A DNA stretch of 64,000 bases, from assembly GCA_938008435.1 (NCBI GenBank), contig CALLKK010000009.1, positions 248,001 to 312,000 of the forward strand, read 5' to 3'. Below, piece by piece: positions 27,200 to 35,376 of this stretch. Origin of the DNA: an uncultured Steroidobacter sp. Lineage in GTDB: Bacteria; Pseudomonadota; Gammaproteobacteria; Steroidobacterales; Steroidobacteraceae. A program made the position numbers and the translations under genes. Positions within the stretch are counted from its first letter, which is position 1. Every line of letters starts with the position of its first letter. The notes under the pieces were generated by a model, which saw only the letters and a program-made list of their open reading frames with translations, searched no databases and had not been told where the DNA came from.

Positions 27200-27229
27200 T
27201 TGGCACGACTGGTGCATCGTTTGCTATAC
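27200..27229 (+). promoter_or_regulatory. Candidate promoter ahead of the EF-hand gene
   Basis: TTGGCA (27200-27205) and CTATAC (27224-27229) are 18 nt apart in the 378-nt region between the divergent regulator and EF-hand genes. The implied leader is about 200 nt. The rest of this region shows no gene. Confidence 0.3.
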
Positions 27230-27432
27230 GAAGTCGCGCCCGCGAGACGAAAGTGATCCTCGTCGCTCGTGCGTGAACTTCCGGCCGGAACTCGGCGATT
27301 CATATTCACGTTTATCGCGACGGGCCGGCATCGCGAGTTCAGTATGCATTCACTCCGGCACCACTATTCATGTGGTCCGTTTGCAGGAACGCTGGGCTCG
27401 TGCCCGGCCCTGCGGATCGCTAAGGAGGACTC

Positions 27433-27699
27433 ATGACGAAGCTGGTAATCGGTGCCGTCGCACTTTCACTGTGTGCGCTTGCCTGGGCAGACGACAAGCC
27501 GCGCGTCGCGAAGACCAAGCTCGACAAGGCGACCTTTGCGACATTGGATCGCAGCGGCGACAACCGCATCAGCAGGACGGAAGCGGGCGTCGACAGGCAG
27601 CTCTCCGATGCCTTTGCCTACATCGACACCGACGGCGACGGCTTCATCAGCCTCGACGAGTATCTGTCGTACGCGCACGTAACGACCGACGCCACCTGA
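27433..27699 (+). CDS. Small exported EF-hand protein
   Basis: The 88 aa precursor has a signal peptide (about 1-19, cleavage after AWA). It has two EF-hand calcium loops: a variant DRSGDNRISRTE and a canonical DTDGDGFISLDE. Acidic residues sit at loop positions 1, 3, 5 and 12 of the second. A strong AAGGAGG precedes the ATG. Periplasmic calcium binding is inferred from the motif. It stands divergent from a Cpx-like two-component system, which may regulate it. Confidence 0.85.
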   Translation: MTKLVIGAVALSLCALAWADDKPRVAKTKLDKATFATLDRSGDNRISRTEAGVDRQLSDAFAYIDTDGDGFISLDEYLSYAHVTTDAT

Positions 27700-27810
27700 A
27701 CGACGGACGACCGCAGCGAGCGCGAACGGCCGATCTTCGTTCGCGCCTAGCGGATGCTCCTGCCGCCTGCATCGCGTACGATCTGGCCGATACGCACTTC
27801 GGAGCCCGCT

Positions 27811-28128
27811 ATGGCCGTCCCCTGGCTACAGATCGTTCAGCTCGTTCCTTCGATCCTCGACGTCTCCCGAGAACTGCTGCGCCGGAGCAAGACATCGCCG
27901 CCGAGCGATGCAGCGCCGCCGCAGTCGCATGCCGACTTCGCCGCACGCATCGTGGCACTCGAGGAAAACGAGCGGCGCCAGGCGGAATTGGTCAATCAGA
28001 TGGCAGAGCAGCTCGCAACGCTCGCGCGCGCAGTGACAGCGCTCCATCGCCGGCTCATCTGGCTGTCCGTGGGCGCAGGCGTCGCGCTCGTCGCTTCCCT
28101 CGTAGCGCTCATCCTCGCCTTGCGCTGA
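27811..28128 (+). CDS. Hypothetical protein with coiled coil and C-terminal membrane anchor
   Basis: The 105 aa protein starts MAVPWLQIVQLVPSIL with GGAG eight bases upstream. The middle (about 45-82) is a heptad-rich coiled coil (ALEENERRQAELVNQMAEQL). One transmembrane helix closes the protein (about 85-104, SVGAGVALVASLVALILAL). This is a tail-anchored arrangement with the N-terminus probably cytoplasmic. No family is recognised; similar short coiled-coil/tail-anchor proteins are common near envelope genes. Confidence 0.65.
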   Translation: MAVPWLQIVQLVPSILDVSRELLRRSKTSPPSDAAPPQSHADFAARIVALEENERRQAELVNQMAEQLATLARAVTALHRRLIWLSVGAGVALVASLVALILALR

Positions 28129-28171
28129 CACGCCGCATTGGCAAGTGAGCGTTCGAACCGCTCGCTTGCGC

Positions 28172-28975
28172 TCACTTCGCAGCCTGATAGAGCGGAAACA
28201 CCTTCGGGATGTTCGCTTCGATATCCTTGATGCGCGAGCTGCTCGAAGGGTGAGTGCTCAGGAATTCGGGCGGACTGCCGCCCGCAACCTTCGCCATCTT
28301 CTGCCAGAGCGAAACCGCGGCGTTCGGGTCATACCCGGCGCGCGCCATGAGCTCGAGCCCGATGCGATCGGCTTCCGCTTCCTGCTCGCGGCTGTGCGGC
28401 AACGTGAAGGTCACCGCAGCCACCTGACTCGCCAAAGACATGACGGTGTCGCTGGCGCCGGTGGCGACCGCTACGCCGGTGAGCGCGAGCTGCTCGGCGT
28501 AGGCGCGCGAAATCCGCTCGCGCGAATGCTCGCGCAGGGCATGCGCGATCTCGTGTCCAATGACGGCGGCCAGCTCTGCATCCGTCGCCTCGAGCTGCTC
28601 GACGAGCCCCGTATACACCATGATCTTGCCGCCGGGCATGCAGTACGCGTTCACGTCATCCGAGGTCTGGACGTTGACCTCCCACTTCCATTGCGGCGCG
28701 TCGGGGCGGAATGCCTGCGTGTGCGGGATGAGTTGTTGCGCGATTCGCTGAATCCGCTGGTAGAGCGCAGGATCCTGGTTGAGCGCGCCTTGCTTGCGCG
28801 CCTTCGTCAGCTCCTGTTGATACGCCTCCTGAGCACCCTGATCGACCTGTTCCGCAGACACCAGCATGAGCTGCTTGCGCTCGACGCCGATCGCGCCAGG
28901 CTGCGTCGTCTGGACCGTTTGGCACGCCGTGCAGGCCAACGCAAATGCAAGAACAAGAATGCGCCGAAAGCTCAT
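28172..28975 (-). CDS. M48 family peptidase, outer-membrane lipoprotein type (LoiP/YcaL-like)
   Basis: This 267 aa zinc metallopeptidase starts at MSFRRILVLA, with ACGGAGCG just upstream. The signal peptide ends in the lipobox region ACTAC, giving lipidated Cys18. The catalytic HEIAH is at residues 141-145, and the third ligand is in REQEAEADRIGLE. A C-terminal THPSSSSRIKDIE segment matches the family. These enzymes degrade damaged envelope proteins in the periplasm. It is distinct from the HtpX-like M48 protein at 21212. A longer in-frame start at 29047 would remove the signal peptide from the N-terminus. Confidence 0.92.
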   Translation of the reverse strand: MSFRRILVLAFALACTACQTVQTTQPGAIGVERKQLMLVSAEQVDQGAQEAYQQELTKARKQGALNQDPALYQRIQRIAQQLIPHTQAFRPDAPQWKWEVNVQTSDDVNAYCMPGGKIMVYTGLVEQLEATDAELAAVIGHEIAHALREHSRERISRAYAEQLALTGVAVATGASDTVMSLASQVAAVTFTLPHSREQEAEADRIGLELMARAGYDPNAAVSLWQKMAKVAGGSPPEFLSTHPSSSSRIKDIEANIPKVFPLYQAAK

Positions 28976-29050
28976 AACGCTCCGTCTCGTTATCACGACT
29001 TGAATTGGAATTCGCTTCGCTCGTAGGAGTTCCGCCACGCGCACCATCGC

Positions 29051-29608
29051 TCAGCGTTCTTCGCGACGCGGCGGCGCGTTCGGATCGCCGCTCTCCAGAT
29101 AACGCCCAAGGCGGGCAAGCTGCTCGCCCAGCACCTCGTCGACGGCAGACGCCCATTCCGATAAAGGGCGTTCAGCAAAACCGCCGACGTTATAAGTCAG
29201 CGTGATGCGCGAGCCGTCGCCCGCCGCGTCGATCTGCCAGGTGAGACTGCCGGCCACACCGAGCGCTTGCAGCGGCCCGAACGCGCCGCTCAGACGCAAA
29301 GTCCGTGCAGGCTGCGCGTACACGACGCGCGCATGCTCGATGCCGGCGTAGAGGCTCAACGACTCGCAAAAACACCCCTGCACGATCGGCTCGAGCCGCA
29401 GGTTTCTGGCGTCGCCGGAATAGGTGTGCTCAGGATCCCACCACTTGGCGATGTCCGCGAGCGCGGCCCATGCGACCGGCGGCGTCACGTCGGGCACTTC
29501 GATGACATGCCGGACGTTGAAACCATTGGCCGCCGCATCGAGTATCTCGGCTTGCGCGGCATTCGCTCCACCCACCGCCAGCGCGACCGCCAGCACCTGT
29601 ATGCGCAT
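29051..29608 (-). CDS. Exported SRPBCC (START-like) family protein
   Basis: The 185 aa protein has a signal peptide (about 1-20, cleavage near ANAAQA) and a SRPBCC domain. Typical features are PPVAWAALADIAKWWDPEHTYSG near the start and TWQIDAAGDGSRITLTYNVGG before the long C-terminal helix. SRPBCC folds form a hydrophobic ligand pocket, but the ligand is unknown here. The frame stays open far upstream; I start at the ATG that gives a signal peptide, with AAGGA about ten bases before it. It lies 75 nt upstream of the M48 lipoprotein gene on the same strand. Confidence 0.8.
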   Translation of the reverse strand: MRIQVLAVALAVGGANAAQAEILDAAANGFNVRHVIEVPDVTPPVAWAALADIAKWWDPEHTYSGDARNLRLEPIVQGCFCESLSLYAGIEHARVVYAQPARTLRLSGAFGPLQALGVAGSLTWQIDAAGDGSRITLTYNVGGFAERPLSEWASAVDEVLGEQLARLGRYLESGDPNAPPRREER

Positions 29609-29749
29609 CTCGTTGCATCCTTCGAGAGATGCGCTCAATGGTAGCTTGCAGGTGCAGCGGCCGCATCTTGAGTAACATCGCGCTCTTCCGTGCCCGAGGT
29701 TGCGCGTGCGTAGCGCCGCAGTGCGCGGGCGTCGAACGAGGTCACGAAC

Positions 29750-30463
29750 ATGATCCAGACACGAGAAATCGACTATCGCGACGAGAACACCGTGTGCAAA
29801 GGCTATGTTGCTTTCGACGACAGCATCGCTGCGCCGCGCCCGGCCGTGCTCGTCAGCCACATGGTGGGCGGGCGCGAGGAATTCGTCGAGAACAAGGCCC
29901 GCCAGCTCGCGGCACTCGGCTATGTCGGATTCGCCCTCGACATGTACGGCGAAGGCCGCCGTGGCGCGACGCTCGAAGAAAGCCGCGCGCTGATGCGCTC
30001 GCTCCTCGACGATCGCGCCCTCCTCGCCCGTCGCATCCGCGCGGCACTGACCGCAGTGCGCACGCTGCCCGAAGTCGATGCCGCGCGCGTCGCCGCCATC
30101 GGCTTTTGTTTCGGCGGCCTGTGCGTGCTCGACCTCGCGCGCAGCGGCGCCGACGTGCGCGGCGTAGTGAGCCTGCACGGTTTGCTCAAGGGCCACGATC
30201 TGCCGAAGCAGCCGATCACGGCCAAGGTGCTCGCGCTGCACGGACACGACGATCCGCTCGCGCCGCCCGAGGACGTGCGCGCCTTCCAGGACGAAATGAC
30301 GGCCGCCGGCGCCGACTGGCAGATTCATGTCTATGGCGGCACGCAGCATGCGTTCACGAATCCGAGCGCGGCGAATCCGGCGGCCGGTCTGCAATACAAT
30401 CCGACTGCGGACCGGCGTGCCTGGAGGACGCTCGTCGCGTTCCTGGAAGAAGTGTTAGGCTGA
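29750..30463 (+). CDS. Dienelactone hydrolase family protein
   Basis: This 237 aa cytoplasmic alpha/beta hydrolase has the dienelactone hydrolase triad. Cys120 lies in GFCFGG, Asp168 in GHDDPLAPP and His200 in GTQHAFTNP. The N-terminal VLVSHMVGGREEFVENKARQ corresponds to the family oxyanion and Arg/Glu region. No aromatic-degradation genes surround it, so a general carboxylesterase-like role is as likely as true dienelactone cleavage. It is followed 5 nt later by folE and is probably co-transcribed with it. Confidence 0.9.
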   Translation: MIQTREIDYRDENTVCKGYVAFDDSIAAPRPAVLVSHMVGGREEFVENKARQLAALGYVGFALDMYGEGRRGATLEESRALMRSLLDDRALLARRIRAALTAVRTLPEVDAARVAAIGFCFGGLCVLDLARSGADVRGVVSLHGLLKGHDLPKQPITAKVLALHGHDDPLAPPEDVRAFQDEMTAAGADWQIHVYGGTQHAFTNPSAANPAAGLQYNPTADRRAWRTLVAFLEEVLG

Positions 30464-30468
30464 CGCTC

Positions 30469-31068
30469 ATGACGAACCGCACGCCTCCCCAAGCAGGGAC
30501 CCAAGTCACGCAAGAACAAGCCGAAGAGGCCGTTCGCACGCTGCTGCGCTGGGCCGGGGAGGATCCGACGCGCGAAGGGCTGCGCGACACCCCCAAACGC
30601 GTCGTGCTTGCCTATCGCGACTGGTTTGCCGGTTACTCGACCGATCCGGCGGAGTACTTGCGGCGCACATTCGAAGAAGTCGAGGGCTACGACGAGATGA
30701 TCGTGCTGCGCGACATCGAATTCGAATCGCATTGCGAGCATCACATGGCGCCGATCATCGGCCGCGCACACGTGGGTTATCTACCCACCAATAAAGTGGT
30801 CGGCATCAGCAAGCTCGCGCGCGTCGTCGATAGCTACGCACGCCGCTTCCAAGTGCAGGAAAAGCTCACCGCTCAGATCGCCCGCTGCATCGACGAGGTG
30901 CTCAGGCCGCGCGGCGTCGGCGTCGTCATCGATGCCGTGCATCAGTGCATGACGACGCGCGGCGTACACAAACGCGGCGTTTCGATGGTCACGAGCAAGA
31001 TGCTCGGCGCCTTTCGCGAGGACGCGCGCACCCGCGCCGAGTTCCTGCGCTTCATCGACGGCAAGTAA
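30469..31068 (+). CDS. folE: GTP cyclohydrolase I
   Basis: This enzyme converts GTP to 7,8-dihydroneopterin triphosphate, the first step of tetrahydrofolate and tetrahydrobiopterin synthesis. The 199 aa protein has zinc ligands Cys89 and His92 (ESHCEHHMAP) and Cys160 (VHQCMTTRG). Family motifs VGYLPTNKVVGISKLARVVD and RGVHKRGVSMVTS are intact. The start follows the hydrolase stop by 5 nt. The frame is open upstream, but that part overlaps the hydrolase gene in another frame. Confidence 0.96.
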   Translation: MTNRTPPQAGTQVTQEQAEEAVRTLLRWAGEDPTREGLRDTPKRVVLAYRDWFAGYSTDPAEYLRRTFEEVEGYDEMIVLRDIEFESHCEHHMAPIIGRAHVGYLPTNKVVGISKLARVVDSYARRFQVQEKLTAQIARCIDEVLRPRGVGVVIDAVHQCMTTRGVHKRGVSMVTSKMLGAFREDARTRAEFLRFIDGK

Positions 31069-31348
31069 CGCGCTGCCCGCAAGCAGCGAGCCGAGCGGGA
31101 CACCGTTGCATGAGCGCAGCTGACGCCGCGCGCCGTGCCGACGTGCCTGCTCGCCTCGTCATTTGACAGTATCGCCGATCGTTGCGTCTTCCCCCGAGCG
31201 CCTGCTCAAGAATTTCCCGAGCGACGACCTCGCTGTGACGAAAATCTCACTGCAAGCTCGGTCGTGCGTCCTAGCATGCTCCCACGCGCTGCGGCGCGTC
31301 AGTTGCAAGCACGGAATCATCGCCTCGGAAGAGCAAAAGGGTCAGCAC

Positions 31349-32068
31349 GTGAACGGGCGCGCAGAGATACTCACCACTCGAATCCCGATCGCTCGTGCCG
31401 AGCACATCGCGCTCGAAGCCTCTCCCGAGGATACGCATCCAGCCAGCCGTCGCGTGCGGCGCAAAGTGCGTCTGACGTACTCGCTCAAGAGCCCGCTGCA
31501 CGGTTGCCACACCGACCTCGCGCTGCTCGAAGATCACTTCCTTGCGGTTCGTTGTCTGCGTCCCGGCGAGCCGCCGAAGCAATACGACGTCGACCTTCGC
31601 TTCGCGAATGCCCAGCCTGTGCGCGTCCGAGCAATCGCGTGGACCTGGCTCATCGTCACCATCGGACTGCTCGCGCTCGCGGCGGCGACCATCGTGTCGG
31701 TCCTGAAGAGCGCAGCCGACCCGTGGGCACGGCCGGGCTTCATTGCGGCATGGGCAACGCTCGGCATCAGCATCGGCACCTTCATGCTGTTTCTACGCCG
31801 CACGACCGAATCGCTCGAGTTTCGCAGCGTGCACGGGCAGGCCACGCTCGTGAGCGTGACAGGCGGCATCGGCAGCACGCGCAACGGTAAACGCTTCTTC
31901 GTCGAGCTCATCAAGGACATCCATGCTGCCAAGGCGACTCGCCCGCCCGAGAAGCAGCATTTCCTGCGCGATGAGATGCGCGAGCATCATCGCCTGCGCG
32001 AGCTCGGCGCGCTGAGCAAACAAGAATACGAGGCCAGCAAGGCACGCATCCTGCGCGCGCACGATTGA
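31349..32068 (+). CDS. Two-TM protein with C-terminal SHOCT-like motif
   Basis: No named family is recognised. I propose a GTG start (VNGRAEIL) because AAGGG lies about seven bases upstream, giving 239 aa. In-frame upstream codons reach a TTG at 31163 but lack support. Two transmembrane helices lie at about 96-118 and 128-148, on either side of a short loop. The C-terminal end reads HHRLRELGALSKQEYEASKARILRAHD, which matches the short SHOCT-type motif found at the ends of many oligomerising bacterial proteins. A basic N-terminal region precedes the membrane part. Confidence 0.65.
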   Translation: MNGRAEILTTRIPIARAEHIALEASPEDTHPASRRVRRKVRLTYSLKSPLHGCHTDLALLEDHFLAVRCLRPGEPPKQYDVDLRFANAQPVRVRAIAWTWLIVTIGLLALAAATIVSVLKSAADPWARPGFIAAWATLGISIGTFMLFLRRTTESLEFRSVHGQATLVSVTGGIGSTRNGKRFFVELIKDIHAAKATRPPEKQHFLRDEMREHHRLRELGALSKQEYEASKARILRAHD

Positions 32069-32082
32069 GAGACGGCCCTCGC

Positions 32083-32856
32083 CTACCGCGCTCTCGCTGC
32101 CGTCGCGTCGCCGTCGGCAGCGCTGCGCACGAGACGCTCCACGTCCACCATTGCCTTTACCGGCAGATGATCCGAAGCCGCTCTGGCGAGCGCGCTGCGA
32201 TGCGATTCGATTGCGACAAGTGCGTCTGCCGGGCGTACCCAGATGCGTGTGAGGGCGAGCACCGGCAGAAATGACGGAAATGCAGACGGCGCCGGCGCCT
32301 CGCCCAGCAAACGATGCACGGCCCGCAGCGTGCGCGCGCCTCGATACCATTCGTTCATGTCGCCAAGCAGGAATGTCGGCACGGCAGGATCGTCTGCGAT
32401 CGCTTCGAGCACCGTGGACCATTGGAACGTTCGCTCCGGGCGCTTGAGCCCCAAATGCGCCGCGATCACGCGCACCGTGCAGCCGTGGACATCGAGCCGC
32501 ACATCGAGCGCGCCGCGCGGCTCGCACAGCGGATAACTGAGATCGTGGCGACGCACCGCAAGGATGGGAAAGCGCGTGAGGATCGCATTGCCGTATTCAC
32601 CGCTGCGGCGAATCATGCGCAGCCCGGGCACTGCCGCCATCTCCAGCGCTTGCGCGAGATACTCGAGCTGCATCGACTCGACGTCCGCGCCAGGCTGATT
32701 GTCGACTTCCTGTAGCGCGAGCACGTCGGGATCGATCTCGCGAATGACTTGCGCAATCCGCTGCGGCTGGCGTCGGCGATCCAAGCCCACGCAGCTGTGC
32801 ACGTTGTAGGAGGCGATCGTGATGGTCCTGCCGCGTTGCTCTGCGGCCTCACTCAC
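32083..32856 (-). CDS. Endonuclease/exonuclease/phosphatase family protein (YbhP-like)
   Basis: The 257 aa protein has the EEP fold motifs in order: TIASYNVHSCVGLDRR near the N-terminus, DVLALQEVDNQ with the metal-binding Glu, AAHLGLKRPERTFQ, LLGDMNEWYRG and the C-terminal ASDHLPVKAMV. A GTG start is chosen because GAGGTG lies upstream and it falls 13 nt after the stop of the phospholipase D gene. A longer ATG start (32904) would overlap that gene. In E. coli the EEP protein YbhP is encoded with cardiolipin synthase ClsB, the same pairing. The substrate (phosphodiester of lipid or nucleic acid) is not known. Confidence 0.87.
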   Translation of the reverse strand: MSEAAEQRGRTITIASYNVHSCVGLDRRRQPQRIAQVIREIDPDVLALQEVDNQPGADVESMQLEYLAQALEMAAVPGLRMIRRSGEYGNAILTRFPILAVRRHDLSYPLCEPRGALDVRLDVHGCTVRVIAAHLGLKRPERTFQWSTVLEAIADDPAVPTFLLGDMNEWYRGARTLRAVHRLLGEAPAPSAFPSFLPVLALTRIWVRPADALVAIESHRSALARAASDHLPVKAMVDVERLVRSAADGDATAARAR

Positions 32857-32869
32857 ACCCCACCTCGCC

Positions 32870-35035
32870 TCAGGCGGTCCGGACGCGGCGTACCTCATCG
32901 ACATGCGCAACGTCTGCTGCAGACCGCACGAGCCAGCGACGCACCCACCACGTCGCCACGCCGAGCAGCACAATGACGGCGCCGATGAGCCAATAGTTCA
33001 CCTTGCTCGGATCCTCGAGCGCTGCCTGCAGCTGATCGCCGAACACGGTGGACGTGAGCGTTCCGGGCAACATGCCGAGCGCCGTGCCCAAGAGGAAATG
33101 CCAAGGCTTCACACGAATCGCTCCCGCAACGACGCCCTCGACGGCAAACGGCGCAAGCGGCACCAGACGCAGCGCCGTGATTGCAGGAAGCCCGCGCCGA
33201 CGCATGACCTGGATGATCTCGTTGAGCTTCGCGCCCGCTACGCGCCGTACCGCCGCGCGATCGAGCCGCTTGCCTGCCGCGAAGGTGAGCCACGCGGCGA
33301 GCTCGATGCCGAGCATCGCGTACAGAAAGCCTAACCAAGGCCCGAAGGCGACGACCGCAAACAACGTGATGAGCGGGCGCGGAAACATGACGGCGGCCGC
33401 CGGCGTATAGGCAAGTATCGTGACCAGCGGCGCCCACCACTTCGCACCGAATTGCCGCGCCCAACCCACGACGCGCTCAGGCTCGAGCAGCTCGGCCAAT
33501 GGTGTGAGCTTCCATAGAGCGGTCAATGCCGCAATCACACCGGCCAACACGACGAGCTTGCTCCACTGCGGCCGATTGCGTTGCGGCGTGCTGTCGTTGC
33601 TGAAGAGCGCAGCAAGGTCGCTGAGCTCCACGGGCTTTTCCGGATCCGCAACGGCGACGACGTCGAGCACGGCCTCGGACACTTGCGGAAGATCCGTGAG
33701 CGGCTCGAGCTTGCGCTCCGGGCGTTGCAGCGCATCGATCGCGGCGCGTAACGAGCCGCCTTCACGCACGGCCCGATCGACTTGCTCAGGCTCGCAGCCC
33801 AAATGCTCCGCAAGCAACGCAGAGCGCAGCCTACTGATCGCTGCCGCGATGTCCGCACGCCCCGCAGCTGCGAGGCTGAGATCGCACTCGGTATCAAGTC
33901 CCATCGAACGATTCGCGAGATTCGCCGAGCCGATGCGCACGAACTCATCGTCGACGATCATCATCTTCGCGTGCACGTCGATGCATGTGCCGTCCTGCAA
34001 ACCGGCGACATACGGATAGTAGACGCGAAAGCGCCCATACTGGTCCGCCGCACGCAGCGTTTCGATCAGGCGCGCGCGCAGCGTCTGCATGGTGACTTCC
34101 TCGAGCCATCCATGACTCAGTTGGCGCAAGACGACGATGATCTCGGGTCCGTCGGGCTCGGCGAGACGGCGCGCGAGCGCCGCACCGATCGTGTCGGCGG
34201 TAAAGTATTGATTCTCGATGTAGATCGAACGGCGCGCACGCGCGATCATGTCGAGATACATCGCTTCGACTTCCCGCACGCCTCGGCCCTCTTCGTCGGG
34301 CGGCTCGGTGCGCGAGATCGCAATGCGCAGATTCTCCGAGACCGAGGGCGCAAGCGTCTGCGGCCACGGATCGCTGCCGCGCACGTAGGCTGGCGCAAGC
34401 GTCTTGCCGGTCGCACGCCGCCAGCGCTCGCGGAACAGATCGCCAAGCGCACGCGCCGCATCACCATCGACTGCCATCGCAAGATCGTGAAACGGCGGAT
34501 AGGGCGCACCCTGTACGACGCGGCGCGCGTTATCGGGCGCATGCTCGCAGGTGTCCCAGCGCTTGCAGGTCAGATCGATGCCGCCGCAGAACGCGACCGC
34601 GTCGTCGATCACGACCACCTTCTGGTGATGGGATGCACCGATCGAATGCGTGTTGTCGTACTTGAAGTGGACGCGTCGCTTCGGCTTCCAGCCGAAGCCA
34701 TAGCTCGGCGACCATTCGCGATCCAACCCGAAGATCATCGGGTAGTCCCACACGAGGATATGGACGTGCAGGCCGCGCTTGCGCCGCACGAGATCGTTCA
34801 GGAACGCGCCGAGCTCGAGCTCGCGTCCCTTCTCGTCCTCGCAAAGCAGACGCGTGCGACTGTGAAAATCCCAGCCGGCAATCAGAATCGAGCGCTGCGC
34901 TCTGCGCGCCGCAGCGACAAAGGCCTTGAAGTACGCATCGGCATCGACCAGAAACGCTGCCCGCTCGGCGCATTCGACACGCCAGCAGTTGCGCCCCGGC
35001 TCGAACAGTTCGCTCGAGAGTGCATGGTGAGACAT
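32870..35035 (-). CDS. Phospholipase D / VTT (DedA-like) fusion protein
   Basis: This 721 aa protein combines a cardiolipin-synthase/PLD-type enzyme with a membrane domain. The first HKD motif is H137-K139-D144 (HHQKVVVIDD). The second lies near residue 352 (VHAKMMIVDDEFVRIGSANL). After a linker the C-terminal part (from about 500) has hydrophobic helices with a VTT/SNARE-associated signature (GPWLGFLYAMLGIELAA, ALRLVPLAPFAVEGVVAG, LGMLPGTLTSTVFGD). A final TM helix follows. The start MSHHALSS is an inner ATG; an extension to 35104 is possible. It probably acts on phospholipids at the inner membrane. The EEP gene follows in the same operon. Confidence 0.88.
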   Translation of the reverse strand: MSHHALSSELFEPGRNCWRVECAERAAFLVDADAYFKAFVAAARRAQRSILIAGWDFHSRTRLLCEDEKGRELELGAFLNDLVRRKRGLHVHILVWDYPMIFGLDREWSPSYGFGWKPKRRVHFKYDNTHSIGASHHQKVVVIDDAVAFCGGIDLTCKRWDTCEHAPDNARRVVQGAPYPPFHDLAMAVDGDAARALGDLFRERWRRATGKTLAPAYVRGSDPWPQTLAPSVSENLRIAISRTEPPDEEGRGVREVEAMYLDMIARARRSIYIENQYFTADTIGAALARRLAEPDGPEIIVVLRQLSHGWLEEVTMQTLRARLIETLRAADQYGRFRVYYPYVAGLQDGTCIDVHAKMMIVDDEFVRIGSANLANRSMGLDTECDLSLAAAGRADIAAAISRLRSALLAEHLGCEPEQVDRAVREGGSLRAAIDALQRPERKLEPLTDLPQVSEAVLDVVAVADPEKPVELSDLAALFSNDSTPQRNRPQWSKLVVLAGVIAALTALWKLTPLAELLEPERVVGWARQFGAKWWAPLVTILAYTPAAAVMFPRPLITLFAVVAFGPWLGFLYAMLGIELAAWLTFAAGKRLDRAAVRRVAGAKLNEIIQVMRRRGLPAITALRLVPLAPFAVEGVVAGAIRVKPWHFLLGTALGMLPGTLTSTVFGDQLQAALEDPSKVNYWLIGAVIVLLGVATWWVRRWLVRSAADVAHVDEVRRVRTA

Positions 35036-35376
35036 GAATGACCCGCAGAAGACTTGTCGGCAGAACGCTCGCGAGGCGAAGGGGGTTCCGCGGGCGTGTC
35101 GCACGCCCGCCCTGGGCGCTGGACCTAGGGCGCTGGGCCACGGGTCAGCAGCGCGCTTCCGCGCGCATTCAAGACGAATGCGAGAGCACTCTCGCCAAGG
35201 ACAGCCGACGGCAAGATGCCCTTCGACGGAGAAGCACGCATTTCACTTCTGACCAGCGCCCAGAGCCCGATCTCGGCTTCACTACAGCCTAGAGCCTGCA
35301 GCTTGTCTTAGGCTTTGCTTCTCCACCAACGTCACGAATATGCTTGTCGCAGCTCGAGCCACCGGGGAGCACAACA
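35036..35376. other. Intergenic region between divergent genes
   Basis: The 341 nt separate the PLD/VTT gene (minus) from the 2-hydroxyacid dehydrogenase (plus). A perfect 9-bp hairpin GCGGGCGTG with a 3-nt loop lies at 35090-35110 in the presumed PLD leader and lacks a U-tract. Imperfect repeats around GGGCGCTGG follow it. No gene is evident. Confidence 0.4.

Noticed and set aside
31163..31185. TTGACA as a promoter -35 box
   Set aside because: No acceptable -10 element at 16-18 nt spacing.
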